Below are positions 42,025 through 42,734 of a stretch of DNA of 42,734 nt, in pieces (position 1 is the first letter of the stretch; every line of letters starts with the position of its first letter). The translations under genes and the position numbers were made by a program. Below the pieces are notes generated by a model. The model had not been told where the DNA came from, did no database searches, and worked only from the letters and a program-made list of their open reading frames with translations. Origin of the DNA: Balneolaceae bacterium (GTDB lineage: Bacteria; Bacteroidota; Rhodothermia; Balneolales; Balneolaceae); contig JAFIES010000028.1 of the NCBI GenBank assembly GCA_020832415.1, positions 1 through 42,734 on the forward strand, written 5' to 3'.

Positions 42025-42734
42025 CTACGCTACCTCTATCAATTCAGAACATATAGCATTTTCCAGTTCAAAATGTACACTTCCCCACGATAGGCCTACG
42101 CCAAAACCGCATGCGAGCATTGAAAGCTTTTTTTCAGATGTTTTGTTTATTTCATCTCTTAATTTAACTGCCATAGTGAGAGGAATGGAACCTGATGATG
42201 TATTCCCAAAGTTTTGAAACACGTTTGGAGCCTTATCGTCAACAATGCCCAACTTTTTCTGTATACGATTATTAATCAACAAGTTAGCCTGATGGAAGAC
42301 AAAAAAGTCAATATTCTCAACCTCAAGATCAAAATGGCCCATAAAATATTTTATGCTTTTAGGCACTTTGTTAATTCCAAACGAAAATACAGTCATACCA
42401 TCCATGTATGTATATAACTTCGATCTCTTATTTCCATCCTCAAATTCTACTTCTTCAAGAGATTTGGCCGTAAACGGATTTCTCGTGCCACCATCCTCCA
42501 TAATAATTGCCTTATGATTCTTACCGTCTGTTGCCATATGGCACAAAATATCTGCAGCATCTTCACAATACTCGAGTGCAGTTGCAGAACCTGAATCACC
42601 AAATAACGGATATGTACCCTTATCTTTGGGTGATTTACTGAATGTGGTTGTATCACCTGCAAGAAGAAGTGCTTTTTTAAATTTACTGGCTGATACTAAA
42701 GAAGCTAGTGTTGATAATCCATAAACCCAGCCTG
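42025..42734 (-). CDS. Second ketoacyl-ACP synthase III-like enzyme, N-terminus cut by window edge
   Basis: The minus-strand frame is open to the right edge and encodes GWVYGLSTLASLVSASKFKK at the border, then GDSGSATALEYCEDAADIL, FFVFHQANLLINNR (catalytic His) and NFGNTSSGSIPLTM (catalytic Asn). The catalytic Cys, normally in C-S-G just before WVYGL, should lie immediately beyond the window. It is related to the KAS III at 39304 but clearly a different protein. It ends six bases before the acyltransferase start region, in the same operon. Confidence 0.9.
   Translation of the reverse strand, partial: GWVYGLSTLASLVSASKFKKALLLAGDTTTFSKSPKDKGTYPLFGDSGSATALEYCEDAADILCHMATDGKNHKAIIMEDGGTRNPFTAKSLEEVEFEDGNKRSKLYTYMDGMTVFSFGINKVPKSIKYFMGHFDLEVENIDFFVFHQANLLINNRIQKKLGIVDDKAPNVFQNFGNTSSGSIPLTMAVKLRDEINKTSEKKLSMLACGFGVGLSWGSVHFELENAICSELIEVA

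Overview
The window is a 42.7 kb chromosomal segment of moderate GC content from a bacterium of the Fibrobacterota-Chlorobiota-Bacteroidota group, most likely Balneolota/Rhodothermota. The pointers are a subtilase with a C-terminal sorting domain of the 'NYPNPFNPTT...GVYIYQL' type, a Bacteroidota-type promoter (TTTG then TATATTTG), an atpD-atpC pair apart from other ATP synthase genes, and the style of the intergenic repeats. The taxon is an inference from gene content.

Region 1 (1-7150) looks like a decaying chromosomal integron cassette array. Six to seven attC-like imperfect inverted repeats, most ending in GCCnnACCGTTA, separate small modules: DUF433/DUF5615, HigB/XRE (reversed), YefM/YoeB, an addiction-module antitoxin with a nonsense-mutated ParE/RelE toxin, a Crp-type regulator plus a membrane methyltransferase, and a CPBP protease. 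The array ends in IS110 and IS3 remnants. At its left edge a minus-strand gene begins just outside a three-way-junction hairpin that would hide its ribosome binding site. No integrase is visible.

Region 2 (7150-21100): an exported two-lobed aspartic protease; a secreted subtilase with three SLH-like repeats and a sorting domain; a cysteine-rich (redox?) cluster (thioredoxin-like protein, secreted protein, DUF2024, MarR regulator with four C-terminal Cys) carrying three TTAGGAnTCCTAA-like sites; a Crp-type regulator with an FAD monooxygenase; a DEAD-box helicase with a terminator just before its start; an exported acetolactate-decarboxylase-like protein; and a CDP-alcohol phosphatidyltransferase.

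Region 3 (21500-30760) is mostly core: two small membrane proteins, atpD-atpC, a Na/Pi cotransporter, rsmB and valS, with several intergenic palindromic repeats.

Region 4 (30840-38800, minus strand) is a compact run: uxuB-like SDR, eda, kdgK, uxaC, a DUF6807 protein, UbiA prenyltransferase, thioredoxin-like protein and class III aminotransferase. The first four cover glucuronate breakdown to pyruvate and glyceraldehyde-3-phosphate except the mannonate dehydratase step.

Region 5 (38898 to the end, minus strand) holds two KAS III-like synthases (one cut by the window edge), a NeuD/PglD-like acyltransferase, an acyl carrier protein, a FabG-like SDR and a MaoC-like hydratase. I infer a dedicated acyl-ACP pathway that makes and transfers a short hydroxyacyl group, probably to a surface sugar.
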